DNA of 64,000 nucleotides. Origin: Caldilineaceae bacterium. GTDB taxonomy: Bacteria; Chloroflexota; Anaerolineae; Caldilineales; Caldilineaceae. Positions within the stretch are counted from its first letter, which is position 1; every line of letters starts with the position of its first letter. Shown in pieces: positions 34,301 to 42,705 of the stretch. The notes below the pieces were generated by a model. It made no database searches, was not told the DNA's origin, and was given only the letters and a program-made list of their open reading frames with translations. The translations under genes were made by a program, and so were the position numbers. The stretch covers positions 9,408 to 73,407 of the forward strand of contig JAPKMW010000052.1 of the NCBI GenBank assembly GCA_026645575.1. The letters are read 5' to 3'.

Positions 34301-35166
34301 CCAACTTTTGGTATGATGTGGCGCTGGCGATTGCTGATGCGCTCGCCCTGCCACCGCCGGTGGCGACCGACTTTACAGACCGTCCGACGGGCTTTTTTGA
34401 ACGTGAGTTTTTACCCCAGGCGTTAGCTGCCGCTGGCAATCGGCGTTTGCTGCTGCTCTTTGATGAATATGAAGAATTAGAAGGCCGCGTCGCCAGCGGG
34501 AAGGTAGCGCCGGAACTCTTTGCGTTCCTGCGTCACCTGATGCAACATGTGACAGGGTTGGGCTTTATCTTTATCGGCGCCCAACCATTGGCGACGCTGA
34601 ACCCGGTCTATTGGTCGGCTTTCTTCAATTTGGCCCTCTACCGCCAGGTTAGCTTCTTGACGGAAGCGGCGACCAGAAATGTGATCACCCAACCGGTGGC
34701 GCCCTATCTGGTTTTTGATGATCTGGCGCTGGCCAAAATGTGGCGTGTTACCGCCGGTCACCCCTATTTTTTGCAACTGCTCTGTCACACCCTGGTCAGC
34801 GCCGCTAATTGCGCACAGCGGAGTTACGTACTGCTCGACCATGTCCATGAAGTGCTGGGCCAAGTCGTCGAATTAGGCGAAGCGCACCTGCTTTTCTTGT
34901 GGGAGCAACTGGCGCCGACGGAAAAGCGCTTGCTGCAAGTGGCTGCTGCGTTGACAATGGCTGGCTCACCAATCACGCCTGCCTTGGTAACGCAACGGTT
35001 AGCCATAACCCTAGAAGAAACAGCGGCGTTACTGCTTGCCCTGCTGCAACGTGAATTTTTGCGCCTGGCTGGCGGCGCAACCGTAACTTATGAATTTCGC
35101 TTGGATCTGCTCCGCCTGTGGCTTGACCAGTGGCACAATGGCGGCGCCACCTATGCGCCGCTGTGA
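31357..35166 (+). CDS. Membrane sensor with GAF domain and C-terminal STAND ATPase
   Basis: The ATG at 31357 gives 1269 residues. A longer GTG start would read through a hairpin. About eight membrane helices occupy the first 390 residues, ending in DIDPLINRVLVYGLLTACVT, a block typical of Chloroflexota sensor kinases. A GAF-like domain follows (about 410-560), then helical sequence, then a CARDB/NEW3-like beta domain near 810-890 (LTVTVTNHGRGDATNVRGTL). The C-terminal third is a STAND-type ATPase: FFGRDELLIQL, Walker A LTGQRRMGKTSLAQQL, Walker B LLLLFDEYEELEG, then a helical and winged-helix-like end. There is no kinase, cyclase or methyl-accepting domain, so the output may be ATP-driven assembly. 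Function is unknown. Confidence 0.75.
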   Translation: MNQSSAVSALTQEIDEQVQRSASSKPVTFWLLCLRGLWFVVAGLTLGMFIVGSFFYFHLLLVPSAPPRFVTEQLFPAEVALFGQWGVSLWRYATYRVALEALFFVPIYILSLLIFWRKADEPFAIFVAIILMAYGAQEPTADDALVVFYPYWFWVVEAIQALGYGGGLLILYCFPDGRFVPRWTRPAAILWSLLISGWLLFPQMPANPIREPIGTGPTVFMVLFNSAWYFSGLCALAIRYRRMSQPLQRQQTKWVLLGFIVTFIGTAGFYLMRAFWSWSMVGAWSFDTPGLGRLVDIFIGDPILTLTSLALPLAFAIAILRYRLWDIDPLINRVLVYGLLTACVTLAYYGGVQLLLALTTVGAATWAYPVAGPLIVLYSILVATLLLPVRRHLQWLIDRAFYRQKLDFQEAVTTFAHEMRTIITLPQLLQAIIDRFTGFWQSEQGVIFWVTAEGVAPALPLGELPSAPDPFHIPAARRAELVAGHPSLQPQDRRFPLLLPLLAPQKEENRLIAILALGPRRSGQPYAKRDLPLLTTLATQAGTAIAVAQLVAVEQALAAQRTSPRGRAEVWVQRVVTQPDTVLLHLHRLLQQVGQDAASAALLTALPQALETVPSQEDPDDVNATLRLLTDLARGYADLLRSLVTPELLTIGARTILTTLDQPVAATWQDATSARALYGWCHQALTVQNLVQLEALLVQPLPLVAPVDQPWFAWREALTTLQPLGAVLRAYTLVATPEDKLTYLADALAQLRHLPPAPTTAEHVFLQGITAHWTNLCSAALTVLNRQAQLTITFVTRQVVKTDQIVLTVTVTNHGRGDATNVRGTLLPGEGYTIGVGEARVAQLPVQQRAPLHFTVQATAATFFQPRVQVQYDDQEQANKSEVATAAIRLLSIPDHFTPIPNPYSPGMPLRPASPLFFGRDELLIQLQETFQPGSNSSVLVLTGQRRMGKTSLAQQLQCYLAEFCVTVYLDCQALAIDPGMANFWYDVALAIADALALPPPVATDFTDRPTGFFEREFLPQALAAAGNRRLLLLFDEYEELEGRVASGKVAPELFAFLRHLMQHVTGLGFIFIGAQPLATLNPVYWSAFFNLALYRQVSFLTEAATRNVITQPVAPYLVFDDLALAKMWRVTAGHPYFLQLLCHTLVSAANCAQRSYVLLDHVHEVLGQVVELGEAHLLFLWEQLAPTEKRLLQVAAALTMAGSPITPALVTQRLAITLEETAALLLALLQREFLRLAGGATVTYEFRLDLLRLWLDQWHNGGATYAPL

Positions 35167-35363
35167 TCAGAAAACGGCGCGATCCGGTTGATAGCGGATT
35201 GCGATAAAGATGAGAGAACAAATCTGCTTTTTTCGCATATAATTGATCTGGTTTTTTGCAGTTGTGTGTTCACCTTTGAAGAGTGAATACACATCAAGCG
35301 CTGCTGCTCTGCATTCACTTGCCAATCGTTCTGGCTCAACGGTTACGCAGGGACGCCACATCC

Positions 35364-35422
35364 ATCTTCCGGGAAGGTTTGACCAGACCACTTGCTCGAC
35401 CCAGTCGACCTTCCCGGAAGAT
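35364..35422. repeat. 15-bp inverted repeat, each arm self-palindromic
   Basis: ATCTTCCGGGAAGGT at 35364-35378 and its perfect complement at 35408-35422, 29 bp apart. Each arm is itself nearly palindromic around CTTCCGGGAAG. The design resembles 54779-54848. The rest of the spacer 35167-35490 shows no gene. Confidence 0.6.
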
Positions 35423-35490
35423 TAGCCCGTCAACTCCCTGAATTCCGGTTGCCCCATCGTTTTATCCCAAATAGCAAAAAAGGAGTACCG

Positions 35491-35799
35491 ATGATGTTGT
35501 CGATTGATCTTTATGCCGAACCGTTTAAACGCAATCCCCACCCATTCTATGCGGCGATGCGGGAGGCAGCGCCTGTCTATCATTATCAACATCCCGATGG
35601 CTTTCCCTTGGGTTTTGGCTTTGGCCTGCATTACTGTCTGGGCGCACCGCTGGCACGCCTGGAAGGGCAGATCGCCTTTACCACCTTGCTCCAACGCTTG
35701 CCCCACTTGCGGTTGGCGGTTGCGCCTGATGCCTTGCAATGGCGCACCGAGAGCATCTTCTTGCGCGGTCTACGCAGCTTGCCGGTTGAGTGGCGCTAA
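35491..35799 (+). pseudogene. Cytochrome P450 stub, in-frame deletion of the middle
   Basis: The ATG at 35491 follows AAAAAAGGAG. The first 37 residues (LYAEPFKRNPHPFYAAMREA and so on) match P450 N-termini. At residue 38 the reading jumps in frame to GFGFGLHYCLGAPLARLEGQ, the haem-binding loop with its Cys, and continues to a normal C-terminus (RGLRSLPVEW). About 300 residues, including the I helix and ExxR, are missing. The 102-codon frame is open, so a small peptide could still be made. Confidence 0.85.
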
Positions 35800-35908
35800 C
35801 GCGTTTCTTTGGCAATCCTAGTTCGCCACCGTTTGTATGTATCAGGATGTTTTGTTATGATCGCAAGCCGTACCTAGGCGAGGATCGAGGCACAAACGGG
35901 AGGTAACT

Positions 35909-37747
35909 ATGTTGAAACCATTGGATCGCGACGGGAATGCGCCCTGGAAAGCCCGCTTTCGCTTACCCATTCTTTTTCAACCGCAGGTGGCAACGGCCAA
36001 TCCCACCCGCGGTTTGGTCGTCAGTAATCAGGCGTCGGACGCTTTTCAACTCTATACTTGGGACGTGCCCACCAGTGAACTCCGCCAATTGACCAACCGC
36101 CCCGACGGCACAACCGCTGGTTGGCTTTCCCCCGATGGGCAGTCTGTCTATTACCTGGACGACCAAAAGGGCAATGAGCATGGGCATATCGTGCGTGTCC
36201 CCTACACTGGCGGGGCCGCCGAGGATCTGACGCCAGCCATGCGCCCCTACACCTTACGCGGCTTTGAAATCAGCCGTGCCGGCAACCTGCTGGCTTTTAT
36301 GGCCGTCAATGCCGATGGGTATCAATTGATGGGAATTAATCTCGCGACGGATGGCACAGCCGGCGCGCCCCATCTGATCTATCAGAGCAAATGGGAGACG
36401 TGGGAGGCCGTGCTTTCGGCGCAAGGGGATCTGGTTGCCATGCAGTCCACGGCGCGGGCCAGCGGGATGCGTCGCTATAGCACCATCGTGATGTATACCG
36501 CCACCGGCCAGTTGCTGCGCGAGCTATGGGATGGGGTGGAGCATAGCGTCGAGCCGGTTGCCTTTTCACCCGTGGCCGGTGATCCGCGCTTGCTCCTCAC
36601 CAGCACCCGCACGGGCTTCAATCGTCCCGTGATCTGGAACCCCTACACCAAGGAACGCACCGATCTTGCTCTGCCTGAACTGGCAGGCGAGTTGCGCCCG
36701 GTCGGTTGGTCGCCAGATGGACAACAAATCCTGCTCTGGCACATCAACCAAGGGATCGAGCAACTCTATCTCTATCATCTGGCGCCGCAACGGCTGACCA
36801 AAATGGCCCATCCCAGCGGATCCTTCGGCGACTTTAAGGCTACCGCCTTTTTTGCATCGAATGATGAAATCTGGACCAGCCAGGAAGATGCCGCCCATCC
36901 ACCACGCGTGCTGGCGCTCGATGGCGTCACTGGCGCTCTGAAGGGCACTGTTTTGACCGCCGGACAAACATTATCGGGACAGCCCTTTCAATCCGTCACC
37001 TTCTCTTCGTCCGATGGGCAAACCGTGCAAGGCTGGCTGGGCGTACCGGCCGGGCCAGGGCCATTTCCGACTATTCTCGATATGCACGGCGGCCCCCACT
37101 TTATGCGCCCCCACTATTTTGACCCGGAGGCGCAAGCCTGGATCGACCACGGGTTTGCCTTTCTTAGCATCAACTACCGCGGCTCAACTTCCTTTGGCCG
37201 CCCGTTCCAAGAAAAGATTTGGGGCAATATTGGCCACTGGGAGCTGGAAGACATGGTGGCAGCGCGCAACTGGTTGGTTGAACAAGGCATTGCTGACCCC
37301 AAAGCCATTCTTTTGCATGGCGCCTCGTATGGCGGCTACCTCACCCTTTGGGGACTGGGCAGGCGCCCCGACTTGTGGGCCGGCGGTCTGGCCGTAGTTC
37401 CCGGCAGCGATTGGCTGGTGAGTTATGAAGATGCCTCTGAAGCGTTGAAAGGCGCCTTTCGCGCCTGGTTTGGCGGCACACCGGAACAGAAGCGCGATCA
37501 GTATATTGCCAGTTCGCCGACCACCTATGTCGAACAGGTGCAAGCGCCGGTCTTGATCATTCAAGGTCGCCACGATACTCGCGTCCCTCCGCGCGAAGTG
37601 GAGGTGTACGAAGCCAAAATGCGTGCGCTGGGCAAACCGATCGAAGTCGTCTGGTATGACGCCGGTCATGGCAGCACATCAACGGCGCAGACCATTGAAT
37701 TTGTCGAATTAATGCTCAATTTTGCCTATCGCATTCTAACGCACTAA
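35909..37747 (+). CDS. S9 family prolyl-oligopeptidase-like serine peptidase
   Basis: The 612-residue protein has an N-terminal beta-propeller (about 30-330) with repeats such as GWLSPDGQSVYYLDD and GWSPDGQQILLW, and a C-terminal alpha/beta-hydrolase domain. Catalytic residues are visible: Ser in LLHGASYGGYLTLWG near 476, Asp in IIQGRHDTRVPP near 556, and His in DAGHGSTST near 590. It resembles acylaminoacyl peptidases and dipeptidyl peptidases. No signal peptide is evident, so it probably degrades peptides in the cytoplasm. It is a single gene between a P450 stub and a full P450 on the opposite strand. Confidence 0.9.
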   Translation: MLKPLDRDGNAPWKARFRLPILFQPQVATANPTRGLVVSNQASDAFQLYTWDVPTSELRQLTNRPDGTTAGWLSPDGQSVYYLDDQKGNEHGHIVRVPYTGGAAEDLTPAMRPYTLRGFEISRAGNLLAFMAVNADGYQLMGINLATDGTAGAPHLIYQSKWETWEAVLSAQGDLVAMQSTARASGMRRYSTIVMYTATGQLLRELWDGVEHSVEPVAFSPVAGDPRLLLTSTRTGFNRPVIWNPYTKERTDLALPELAGELRPVGWSPDGQQILLWHINQGIEQLYLYHLAPQRLTKMAHPSGSFGDFKATAFFASNDEIWTSQEDAAHPPRVLALDGVTGALKGTVLTAGQTLSGQPFQSVTFSSSDGQTVQGWLGVPAGPGPFPTILDMHGGPHFMRPHYFDPEAQAWIDHGFAFLSINYRGSTSFGRPFQEKIWGNIGHWELEDMVAARNWLVEQGIADPKAILLHGASYGGYLTLWGLGRRPDLWAGGLAVVPGSDWLVSYEDASEALKGAFRAWFGGTPEQKRDQYIASSPTTYVEQVQAPVLIIQGRHDTRVPPREVEVYEAKMRALGKPIEVVWYDAGHGSTSTAQTIEFVELMLNFAYRILTH

Positions 37748-37774
37748 CACGCTTGCCAATGAATGACGCCGACA

Positions 37775-39181
37775 TTACGCCATTGAATGCGGACTTACCC
37801 GCACCCACACCCCATCTTTCGGCGCCATCGCCATCGTCAATCGCGGCGTTACCGGTCGGTTGGCGACGGGAGTGAGGCGGAAGCGTTGCAACGCCATTGC
37901 CAGTACCAGTTGACCTTCCATAAGCGCAAAGTCACGGCCCATACAGAGGCGCGGCCCAGCGCCAAAGGGGAGCCAGGCATAGGGATGTTGACCGCCAGTG
38001 GTATTGCTTGCATCTGTTGCTGCAAAGCGTTCGGGGCGAAATTCGGCGGCATCGGGCCAAAAGGTTGGATGTTGCTGAATGATATAGATCGGTAGGACGA
38101 CGGTTGCGCCGGCAGGGATGCGATAGCCATCGATCATGTCATCGGCAATGGCCGTGCGCGGCAACCAGGCCACCGGCGGATAGAGCCGCAACGCTTCCTG
38201 AAAGACCCTGCGCGCATAGGACAATTGCGGCAGATCGGCAAAGGTTGGCGTCCGGCCGGCCAAGACCTGGTCAATTTCGTTTTGCAAGCGTGTCAACACG
38301 TCCGGGTGTTGCAACAGAAGATGCAACGTCCAGGTCAACCCCATCGCCGTGGTGTCGTAGCCGGCCATGAAGATCGTGATCGCTTCATCATGCACCTGTT
38401 GATCGTTCATCTGTTCGCCGCTCTCGTCATCCACCACATTCAACAACATGGCCAACAGGTTGTCTTCGTAACGCCCTTCGTCCAGGGCCTGCCGGCCACG
38501 GGCAATCACATCGTAAAGCACCGTATCGATAGCCCGGCACGCCTGCCGAAAACGCTCGCCGCTGCGAATGGGCAACCAGCGCGGCAAGGAACGGGTAACC
38601 ACGCCGGAGATGAGATAATGCCCAATCACCGGCATCGCGTCCGCCACCTGATCGATTTCGGCTTGTGACAGGCCACTGCCAAACATCGTCTTGGTGATCA
38701 CCTTGAGTGTAATGGCCGAAAAAGCCTTCTCCAACTCAAGACTTTCCTCATGGTGCGCGGCCCAGCCCTGCAACCCCTCGTCGATCGCTTCGGTTATCAG
38801 GGTGGTTAACGCTGCCAACCGTTGGCGATGAAAGTGCGGTTGGAGCATACGGCGTTGCCGTAACCAATACTCGCCCTCGCTGACCGCCAGTCCATTGCCA
38901 AGCAGATCGCGTACAATGTCCCACAATTTGCCCCCCTTGCGGTAGTTACGGACATTGTCCCGCAGAACATGTTGGACATGGTCAGGATGATTCAGGATAA
39001 TCGGTTGAAATGGCCCCAGGCGGAGCGCATAGATGTCGCCATAATGACGGCGGGCGGTGTGTAAAAAAGCAATTGGTTCACGGAGCAAGGCTGGCACACT
39101 GCCGACTAGCGGCCAGCCTGCGCTGACAGGAACGCGCTGCACATGCTGCGCAACAGTGGCGGATTGGCTTCGTTTCAGCAT
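37775..39181 (-). CDS. Cytochrome P450
   Basis: A full-length 468-residue P450. The I-helix oxygen-activation motif is AGYDTTAMGLTW, the K-helix ExxR is FQEALRLYPPVAW, and the haem loop is FGAGPRLCMGRDFALMEGQL with the thiolate Cys. The opening GWPLVGSVPALLREPIAFL is of the CYP102/CYP4-like class that often acts on fatty acids or terpenoids. No membrane anchor is obvious. Its redox partner is unknown. The Rieske protein upstream on the same strand (39406-39771) is a possible electron donor but is separated by more than 200 bp. Confidence 0.92.
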   Translation of the reverse strand: MLKRSQSATVAQHVQRVPVSAGWPLVGSVPALLREPIAFLHTARRHYGDIYALRLGPFQPIILNHPDHVQHVLRDNVRNYRKGGKLWDIVRDLLGNGLAVSEGEYWLRQRRMLQPHFHRQRLAALTTLITEAIDEGLQGWAAHHEESLELEKAFSAITLKVITKTMFGSGLSQAEIDQVADAMPVIGHYLISGVVTRSLPRWLPIRSGERFRQACRAIDTVLYDVIARGRQALDEGRYEDNLLAMLLNVVDDESGEQMNDQQVHDEAITIFMAGYDTTAMGLTWTLHLLLQHPDVLTRLQNEIDQVLAGRTPTFADLPQLSYARRVFQEALRLYPPVAWLPRTAIADDMIDGYRIPAGATVVLPIYIIQQHPTFWPDAAEFRPERFAATDASNTTGGQHPYAWLPFGAGPRLCMGRDFALMEGQLVLAMALQRFRLTPVANRPVTPRLTMAMAPKDGVWVRVSPHSMA

Positions 39182-39405
39182 TTTGACTTTCCTTGACTGA
39201 GAATGAGACTTTGGGCTTGGTCCAACTGGTCTTAGTATAATCAGCCACCGTTAAAGCAACGTTAGTGTGCAACGCGCTCACGTGTCAAAATGCGTGAAAT
39301 AGGTACAGATAGCGTTAGAGCATCGTTAAAGCCCGGCGCAATGAGTAAAAAGCTGAGGCGGCAATGGGCACGGCTTGTTGAAGCGGGTTGATGGTTGCCC
39401 CTCCC

Positions 39406-39771
39406 TTACAGATACAACACCACGTCATCCCCCTCCTGTACCACCGGATAGGTCCGTACCCGCAGCTTCTCATCATAGAGCGCCTGACCAGTTTTGATGT
39501 CAAACTCCCATTGATGCCAGGGACATTTGAGGATTTCGCTTTCCCGTTCGTACCCCAGTTGCGTACCCCCGGTGGAGACAACGAGTGGCCGCAACCGGCC
39601 TTTGCAGAGCGGCCCGGCCCGGTGTGGACAGCGGTTGAGCAGGGCATAGTATTCACCCCCAACATGAAACACACCAATTTCGTGACCATTGACCGTCACC
39701 ACCTTGCGCCCACCACTGGGCAACTCTGCTGCCGTCGCCACTACATGACGCTCGGCTCCTTGTTTTGCCAT
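39406..39771 (-). CDS. Rieske-type [2Fe-2S] ferredoxin
   Basis: The 121-residue protein has both cluster motifs: CPHRAGPLCKG near 49 and CPWHQWEFD near 85, giving the Cys-His plus Cys-His ligand set. It resembles NirD/BphF-like Rieske ferredoxins. A longer insert (VVSTGGTQLGYERESEILK) lies between the two motifs. The N-terminus VATAAELPSGGRKVV is normal. It could carry electrons to an oxygenase such as the P450 at 37775-39181. The amidohydrolase at 40861-42024 suggests aromatic or ring-cleavage chemistry nearby, but this is circumstantial. Confidence 0.9.
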   Translation of the reverse strand: MAKQGAERHVVATAAELPSGGRKVVTVNGHEIGVFHVGGEYYALLNRCPHRAGPLCKGRLRPLVVSTGGTQLGYERESEILKCPWHQWEFDIKTGQALYDEKLRVRTYPVVQEGDDVVLYL

Positions 39772-39904
39772 TCCTTACTCTCTTTTCCTTTGTTGTCGAT
39801 CTGTTCTTGACCTATGCCCGAATAACCTATCCTGGTTGATTGGTTTTGAGCCTACCTGTTCTATTCTAAACAGACTACCCAATGACTGAGTTTAGGAGAG
39901 AATC

Positions 39905-40768
39905 ATGACTGAACAACTATTTGTTAATCCCAGCGCTACCACCATCCGCCAAACCCAAACGATGCACCCCAAACAGCGGGGCGGACCGGATTTGGCCTAT
40001 CAACGGCTGGCGCTTGTCAATGTGATCTACTATGGCGCCCCCGGCGACCGCCAGTGGGTGTTGATCGACGCTGGTCTACCTGGTACGGCTACTCTCATTA
40101 CTAATGCGGCGGAACAGCGCTTTGGCAATGATGCCCGGCTGGCGGCCATCATCCTGACCCACGGTCATTTTGACCATGTCGGCGCGCTCAAAACCCTCGC
40201 CGAACGGTGGGACGTACCCATCTACGCCCATCCGCTTGAACTGCCTTACCTCGATGGGCGCGCCGCCTACCCGCCGCCTGATCCTGGTGTTGGTGGCGGC
40301 TTGATGTCGCTCTTGTCGCCTTTGTACCCACGTGGCCCCTTCAACGTGCGCCGTTGGCTCCATCCGTTGCCGCCGGATGGCAGTGTACCGCACATGGCTG
40401 GCTGGCGCTGGCTCCATACCCCTGGTCATACGCCTGGTCATGTTTCGTTCTGGCGGGAGGCCGATTGCGCTTTGATTGCCGGCGATGCCTTTATCACCAC
40501 TAAACAGGAATCGGCCCTGGCTGTCGCCACCCAACGCGTGGAGATGCACGGTCCGCCCATGTACTTCACCCCAGATTGGCTCCAGTCCCGTCGCTCGGTC
40601 GAACGCCTGGCCGCCCTGGAACCCGACTTCGTCATCACCGGCCACGGTCGTCCGCTGCAAGGCGCACCCCTCCGCCAAGCCCTCCACACCTTGGCGCGCA
40701 ACTTCGACCAGCTTGCCGTTCCCCGGCAGGGGCGTTATGTTCACGAACCGCGTTTTTTGACAAGATGA
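39905..40768 (+). CDS. MBL-fold metallo-hydrolase
   Basis: A 287-residue metallo-beta-lactamase-fold hydrolase. The metal motif is HGHFDHVGAL near residue 83, followed by HTPGHTPGHVSFW and AGDAFITTK with the bridging Asp, and TGHGRPLQG with the last His. Family members include lactonases, glyoxalase II-like enzymes and thioesterases. Nothing marks the substrate. It faces away from the Rieske and P450 genes, and its last codons run into an 8-nt repeat array. Confidence 0.88.
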   Translation: MTEQLFVNPSATTIRQTQTMHPKQRGGPDLAYQRLALVNVIYYGAPGDRQWVLIDAGLPGTATLITNAAEQRFGNDARLAAIILTHGHFDHVGALKTLAERWDVPIYAHPLELPYLDGRAAYPPPDPGVGGGLMSLLSPLYPRGPFNVRRWLHPLPPDGSVPHMAGWRWLHTPGHTPGHVSFWREADCALIAGDAFITTKQESALAVATQRVEMHGPPMYFTPDWLQSRRSVERLAALEPDFVITGHGRPLQGAPLRQALHTLARNFDQLAVPRQGRYVHEPRFLTR

Positions 40769-40860
40769 CAAGATGACAAGTTGACAGGGTGGCAGGGTCA
40801 CAGAATGTCTTCTGGTTTCCTGTGTAACATTCACCTTGTCACCCTGTCACCTTGTCACCT
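40758..40860. repeat. Facing 8-nt repeats (TGACAAGA / TTGTCACC)n
   Basis: TGACAAGA-type units starting inside the stop region of the MBL gene at 40758 face CACCTTGT-type units ending at 40860, one base before the stop of the convergent amidohydrolase gene. The array fills the gap between two convergent genes and could terminate both. Confidence 0.72.
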
Positions 40861-42024
40861 TTACAGCCGCGCCCGATACAACTCCCGCGCATTCTCCACC
40901 ATCACCCGCTGGCGCAAGGCCGGATCGGCGTCAGTGAGGATCGTGCTGGGTTCGTCCCAGTCCCAGTGCGGGTAGTCGCTGGCAAAGACCAGGATTTCAT
41001 CGGCCCACATCCAGCGCAGGAAGGTGTCTCGATCGGCTTTGCTGGGGAAATTCGGCAGCGGTTGCGTACCAAAGCGGATGTTGCCGCGCAGATATTCGCT
41101 GGGTAGCTTCTTGACCCAGGGCGTATAATCGCGCAGTCCTTTCCAGTCGCCATCCATGTGCCACATCAACCCCGGCACCCAAAAGACATCATGTTCAATA
41201 AAGAGGAACTTGAAGTTGGGGAACTTTTCAAAGACGCCCTCACAGATCAAGCTGGAAACATGGGCCATGGCGATCTGTGGGCGCGCCATGCGCATCTCTA
41301 AGTAGTAGGTGGGGAAGCCGGCAGCGGTGGGCGGGGCGGAGACGCCGGCCCCCTCGGCGCCAAAGTGGACGCACATGGGCAGGCCGTGCCGTTCACACGC
41401 CGCATAGATCGGGTGGTAGAAACGGTTGCCAAAGGGCATCCGCGCGCCGGCGGGCATCAACACCTGGACAAAGGCCGGGTTATCGGCCAGCCGTTCGATC
41501 TCGGCAACGGCTTGTGCGGGGTCTTGTGGTGCAATGTGGATCGAGGCGCGAAAACGCTTGTCTTTGGCCACCCAATGCTCCAGCGTCCACTCATTAAAGG
41601 CACGACAATAGGCCGCCGCGTAGTCGGCATCGGGGTGAACTGCGGCTGAATAGGGGCCGCCGGTAAGGACGGCAATGTTCAGATCATAGCGATCAACATG
41701 GCGTTCAATGGCGACAGCAGGGTCGGTGGCGGGGTTGATGTCCTTGCCGTCCCACAGATCATGACGGGCGCCACTGCCAGGCATATTCGTGTAGCCAATG
41801 CCAGGCATCATCGCGCCGAAATCTTTGATATACTCCACGTATTGACGAGGCAGATAGGGAAAAAGCACATCGGGTTTGTCCGATTGATGGTGAACATCAC
41901 AATCAATGACCGCCAGCGCTGATTTGGGCGGCTGGGGCTTGGGGGTGGCGAAGGCTTTGGGCCGGGCGGCGCGACCATTGCTTCTGCTGCGTGGCGGCGC
42001 CTCAATAGGTGGCGTAATCGTCAT
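40861..42024 (-). CDS. Amidohydrolase-family metal-dependent hydrolase (ACMSD-like)
   Basis: The ATG at 42024 is chosen because GGAGG lies 6 nt upstream; a longer frame reaches 42141. The 387-residue product starts with a Pro/Ser-rich leader, then VIDCDVHHQSDKPD, the first metal-site motif of the 2-amino-3-carboxymuconate semialdehyde decarboxylase-like group. LPMCVHFGAEG, AHVSSLICEG and FASDYPHWDWDEP carry further ligands, with the catalytic Asp in the last. The group includes decarboxylases of aromatic acids and ring-cleavage products. It lies beside the Rieske, P450 and MBL genes. Confidence 0.85.
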   Translation of the reverse strand: MTITPPIEAPPRSRSNGRAARPKAFATPKPQPPKSALAVIDCDVHHQSDKPDVLFPYLPRQYVEYIKDFGAMMPGIGYTNMPGSGARHDLWDGKDINPATDPAVAIERHVDRYDLNIAVLTGGPYSAAVHPDADYAAAYCRAFNEWTLEHWVAKDKRFRASIHIAPQDPAQAVAEIERLADNPAFVQVLMPAGARMPFGNRFYHPIYAACERHGLPMCVHFGAEGAGVSAPPTAAGFPTYYLEMRMARPQIAMAHVSSLICEGVFEKFPNFKFLFIEHDVFWVPGLMWHMDGDWKGLRDYTPWVKKLPSEYLRGNIRFGTQPLPNFPSKADRDTFLRWMWADEILVFASDYPHWDWDEPSTILTDADPALRQRVMVENARELYRARL

Positions 42025-42181
42025 ATTTCCTCCGGTTTGGGCTGGTAAACTACGGCTGACGGCAATCACAAACCAGGTTTCTGGCCGAAACCTGGTTTGT
42101 TGCGCAACAGCGCTGCGGTCTTGATAAACAATGAAGCGCATTATAGCCTAAGAACGTATCCGCGGCCAAGTACAGAAAAAG

Positions 42182-42228
42182 AAACGGCGGTGACGAACAG
42201 TCTGGCAGACTGCTCATCACCGCCGTTT
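42182..42228. terminator. Near-perfect palindrome, terminator-like
   Basis: AAACGGCGGTGA at 42182-42193 and TCACCGCCGTTT at 42217-42228 enclose a second inner hairpin with CAGTCTG and CAGACTG. The whole 47 bp is almost one palindrome. It lies between the amidohydrolase start side and the 3' end of the MpsC-like gene. Confidence 0.6.
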
Positions 42229-42253
42229 GTACAAGGGGGTAGTGTAAGTTGAC

Positions 42254-42310
42254 TATTACATCATCGCTATTACATCATCTTGGCTATTACATTATCGCTA
42301 TTACATCATC
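42254..42310. repeat. Four copies of ATTACATCATC
   Basis: ATTACATCATC occurs at 42255-42265, 42269-42279, 42286-42296 (one mismatch) and 42300-42310. The last copy contains the stop codon and final Met codons of the MpsC-like gene. The array may have arisen by duplication of the gene's 3' end. Confidence 0.7.
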
Positions 42311-42681
42311 AAGGTTGGTGTGCGGCGTAGCCCAATCTGCACGCGAACACAGCCATCCGGGCCGAGTTCGATGCCGGTGGAGGTGATATAGCAATCTAAC
42401 AGGCTTTCAATCTGGCCGGCCAGCCGTGGGTAGGCGGCATCGATCCAGTGATCCATGACCCGTTTCACCAGGTCGCGACCAGCTTTGGTTTGCGCCAGGG
42501 AATGTTCACGGGCGGTGAGGGCATTGCGGATTTCAATGGTCAAGCGATCAGGGGTTAGGTGCGCTTGCGGCTTAACGCCAGGTTGGGTGCGTAGACGGCT
42601 CCACTCCGATAAAAAGACCTGGGCGATCTGCGGTAACGCATTCGTAACCGTGCCATGTTCTGTTTGTACATTGACCTTCAT
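42301..42681 (-). CDS. DUF2294 (MpsC-like) protein
   Basis: A 126-residue protein. The pattern ALPQIAQVFLSEWSRLRTQP, LTPDRLTIEIRNALTAREHS, GRDLVKRVMDHWIDAAYPRL and a final beta-like VQIGLRR fits the DUF2294 family, named MpsC in staphylococci for a sodium-coupled membrane-potential system. In that system MpsA and MpsB are needed, and neither is here. DUF2294 proteins also occur alone in many bacteria. A TAGGAG site precedes the ATG at 42681. The three perfect 31-bp repeats upstream point to special control. Confidence 0.6.
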   Translation of the reverse strand: MKVNVQTEHGTVTNALPQIAQVFLSEWSRLRTQPGVKPQAHLTPDRLTIEIRNALTAREHSLAQTKAGRDLVKRVMDHWIDAAYPRLAGQIESLLDCYITSTGIELGPDGCVRVQIGLRRTPTLMM

Positions 42682-42705
42682 GCGATTCTCCTACCTGTTA
42701 TTTCT

